DNA from: Citrobacter gillenii
GTDB lineage: Bacteria > Pseudomonadota > Gammaproteobacteria > Enterobacterales > Enterobacteriaceae
Length of the DNA: 64,000 nucleotides
NCBI RefSeq assembly: GCF_013337685.1
Contig: NZ_SUQN01000012.1
Span: 19,491 to 83,490, forward strand
Direction of reading: 5' to 3'
In this document: positions 62,942-64,000 of the stretch, one piece after another
Position numbering within the stretch: position 1 is the first letter of the stretch
Layout of the letters: each line of letters starts with the position of its first letter
Position numbers and translations under genes: made by a program
The notes under the pieces: generated by a model
Database searches by the model: none
Seen by the model: the letters and a program-made list of their open reading frames with translations, nothing else
What the model was told of the DNA's origin: nothing

Positions 62942-63775
62942 GTGGATACGGAATTGTTAAAGACTTTCCTGGAAGTTAGCCGAACGCGCCACTTTGGCCG
63001 GGCAGCTGAAGCGCTCTATTTGACCCAATCGGCGGTCAGTTTTCGCATCAGACAACTGGAAAATCAACTGGGTGTGAACCTCTTCACCCGACACAGAAAC
63101 AATATCCGTTTAACCGCTGCGGGTGAAAAATTATTGCCATATGCTGAAACGCTGATGAATACGTGGCAAGCAGCACGTAAGGAGGTCGCAAATACCTCAC
63201 GCCATAATGAGTTCTCTATCGGTGCCAGCGCTTCCCTTTGGGAATGCATGCTCAATGGCTGGCTGGGTCGTTTATATCAGTCGCAGGTGCCGCAAACCAG
63301 CCTGCAGTTTGAAGCCAGGATCGCGCAGCGCCAGTCGCTAGTAAAGCAACTCCATGAACGACAGCTTGATCTGCTGATTACTACTGAATCCCCAAAAATG
63401 GACGAATTTAGCAGTCAACTACTGGGGTATTTCACGCTGGCGCTCTATTGCAGCGCTCCATCACAAACAAAAGATGAACTGAATTATCTGCGTCTGGAGT
63501 GGGGACCTGATTTTCAACAACACGAAGCGGGATTAGTTGCCGGCGACGAAGTACCAGTGCTAACCACCAGTTCTGCTGAGCTAGCAAGACAGCAACTTCC
63601 TGTACTGAAGGGTTTTAGTTGGCTTCCCGTGTGTTGGGCGAAAACAAAAAGCGATCTCCATATAGTTTCTGACAGCACGACACTTTCACGTCCGTTGTAT
63701 GCGGTCTGGCTACAAAATAGCGATAAACATACGCTTATCTGCGATCTGCTGAAAACGAATATTCTGGATGATTAA
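62942..63775 (+). CDS. hdfR: LysR-type regulator HdfR
   Basis: A LysR regulator that in E. coli represses the flagellar master operon flhDC and is itself repressed by H-NS. It has 277 residues from GTG 62942 (then [18 protein letters not shown]) with GGAG upstream. The winged helix-turn-helix ([20 protein letters not shown]) is well conserved; the effector domain is less so. Divergent from maoP. Confidence 0.92.
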   Translation: MDTELLKTFLEVSRTRHFGRAAEALYLTQSAVSFRIRQLENQLGVNLFTRHRNNIRLTAAGEKLLPYAETLMNTWQAARKEVANTSRHNEFSIGASASLWECMLNGWLGRLYQSQVPQTSLQFEARIAQRQSLVKQLHERQLDLLITTESPKMDEFSSQLLGYFTLALYCSAPSQTKDELNYLRLEWGPDFQQHEAGLVAGDEVPVLTTSSAELARQQLPVLKGFSWLPVCWAKTKSDLHIVSDSTTLSRPLYAVWLQNSDKHTLICDLLKTNILDD

Positions 63776-63841
63776 AATGGACGCTGGCAAGGATGCCGGA
63801 AACAGGAAATAAACAGTATGAAGGTGGCGTGATTTTCAGAT

Positions 63842-63873
63842 AAAAAAAATCCTTAGCAAAAATGCTAAGGATT
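63842..63873 (-). terminator. Intrinsic terminator after tRNA-Trp
   Basis: On the minus strand an 11-bp stem AATCCTTAGCA/TGCTAAGGATT with a TTTT loop is followed by a T run, 6 bp after the CCA. It would end the rRNA operon distal transcript. Confidence 0.93.
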
Positions 63874-63878
63874 GTTTC

Positions 63879-63954
63879 TGGCAGGGGCGGAGAGACTCGA
63901 ACTCGCGACACCCGGTTTTGGAGACCGGTGCTCTACCAACTGAGCTACGCCCCT
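63879..63954 (-). tRNA. trpT: tRNA-Trp (anticodon CCA)
   Basis: A 76-base cloverleaf, 5' AGGGGCGTAGCTCAGTTGGT, anticodon CCA within GTCTCCAAAAC, T-loop TTCGAGT and encoded CCA. Its position next to hdfR is that of E. coli trpT, downstream of an rRNA operon and aspT. Relative to the recalled E. coli sequence the D stem has C11-G24 instead of U11-G24, and the T stem has a C50-U64 mismatch. Confidence 0.96.
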
Positions 63955-63969
63955 ATATTTCTTATCATT

Positions 63970-63992
63970 AAGCCTGCTAAGGTAGCAGGCTT
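63970..63992. other. Perfect inverted repeat upstream of tRNA-Trp
   Basis: AAGCCTGCTA (63970-63979) and TAGCAGGCTT (63983-63992) form a 10-bp stem with a 3-base loop in the spacer before trpT (after the expected aspT, outside the window). It resembles a terminator or a processing hairpin between tRNAs. Confidence 0.6.
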
Positions 63993-64000
63993 AATTTTCT

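Overview
The window is a stretch of chromosome from an enteric gammaproteobacterium (Enterobacteriaceae), close to the Escherichia/Citrobacter/Salmonella/Enterobacter group. Almost every gene is a full-length relative of an E. coli K-12 gene in the same order as the K-12 metE-to-trpT segment, read here in the opposite direction. REP/BIME palindromes and ERIC elements in the gaps also fit this group. I cannot name the species. Gene identities come from recalled family sequences and visible motifs, not from a database search.

Layout. 1-6.5 kb: ysgA tail, metE/metR with MetJ and MetR sites, biotin transporter bioP(yigM), yigL, pldB. 6.6-14.4 kb: exporters rhtB and rhtC flanking an rpn recombination/defence nuclease gene that K-12 lacks here, then recQ, pldA, yigI, rarD, corA. 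14.9-20.5 kb: uvrD (with a LexA box) and the tightly packed dapF-yigA-xerC-yigB group with yifL. 20.6-28.1 kb: cyaY, cyaA (UUG start, CRP site) and hemCDXY. 28.1-30.7 kb: an ERIC with an insertion, the sRNA gene glmZ, the tRNA operon argX-hisR-leuT-proM, and the threonine transporter gene yifK. 30.9-43.7 kb: the complete enterobacterial common antigen cluster wecA-wzzE-wecBC-rffGH-wecDE-wzxE-wecF-wzyE-wecG. 43.9-51.3 kb: rho with its leader rhoL, trxA, rhlB, gppA, rep, ppiC. 51.5-60.6 kb: ilvC/ilvY and the attenuated ilvLXGMEDA operon with an intact ilvG. 60.9-64 kb: yifB(comM), maoP, hdfR and tRNA-Trp.

How it works together. Methionine and branched-chain amino acid synthesis are each controlled by a divergent LysR regulator (MetR, IlvY), plus MetJ boxes for met and attenuation for ilv. 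The wec block is one long minus-strand transcription unit with mostly 1-4 base overlaps, making UDP-GlcNAc-ManNAcA-Fuc4NAc lipid III, flipping it and polymerising it. No prophage, IS, integron or CRISPR array was found. Compared with K-12 as I recall it, yigE, yigF, yigG, aslA and aslB are missing and one rpn gene is gained. The most interesting items are the rpn gene with a strong internal start for a C-terminal antitoxin-like product, a deleted ERIC that supplies the ribosome-binding site and most of the start codon of gppA, and a tRNA-Trp with an altered 11-24 pair.
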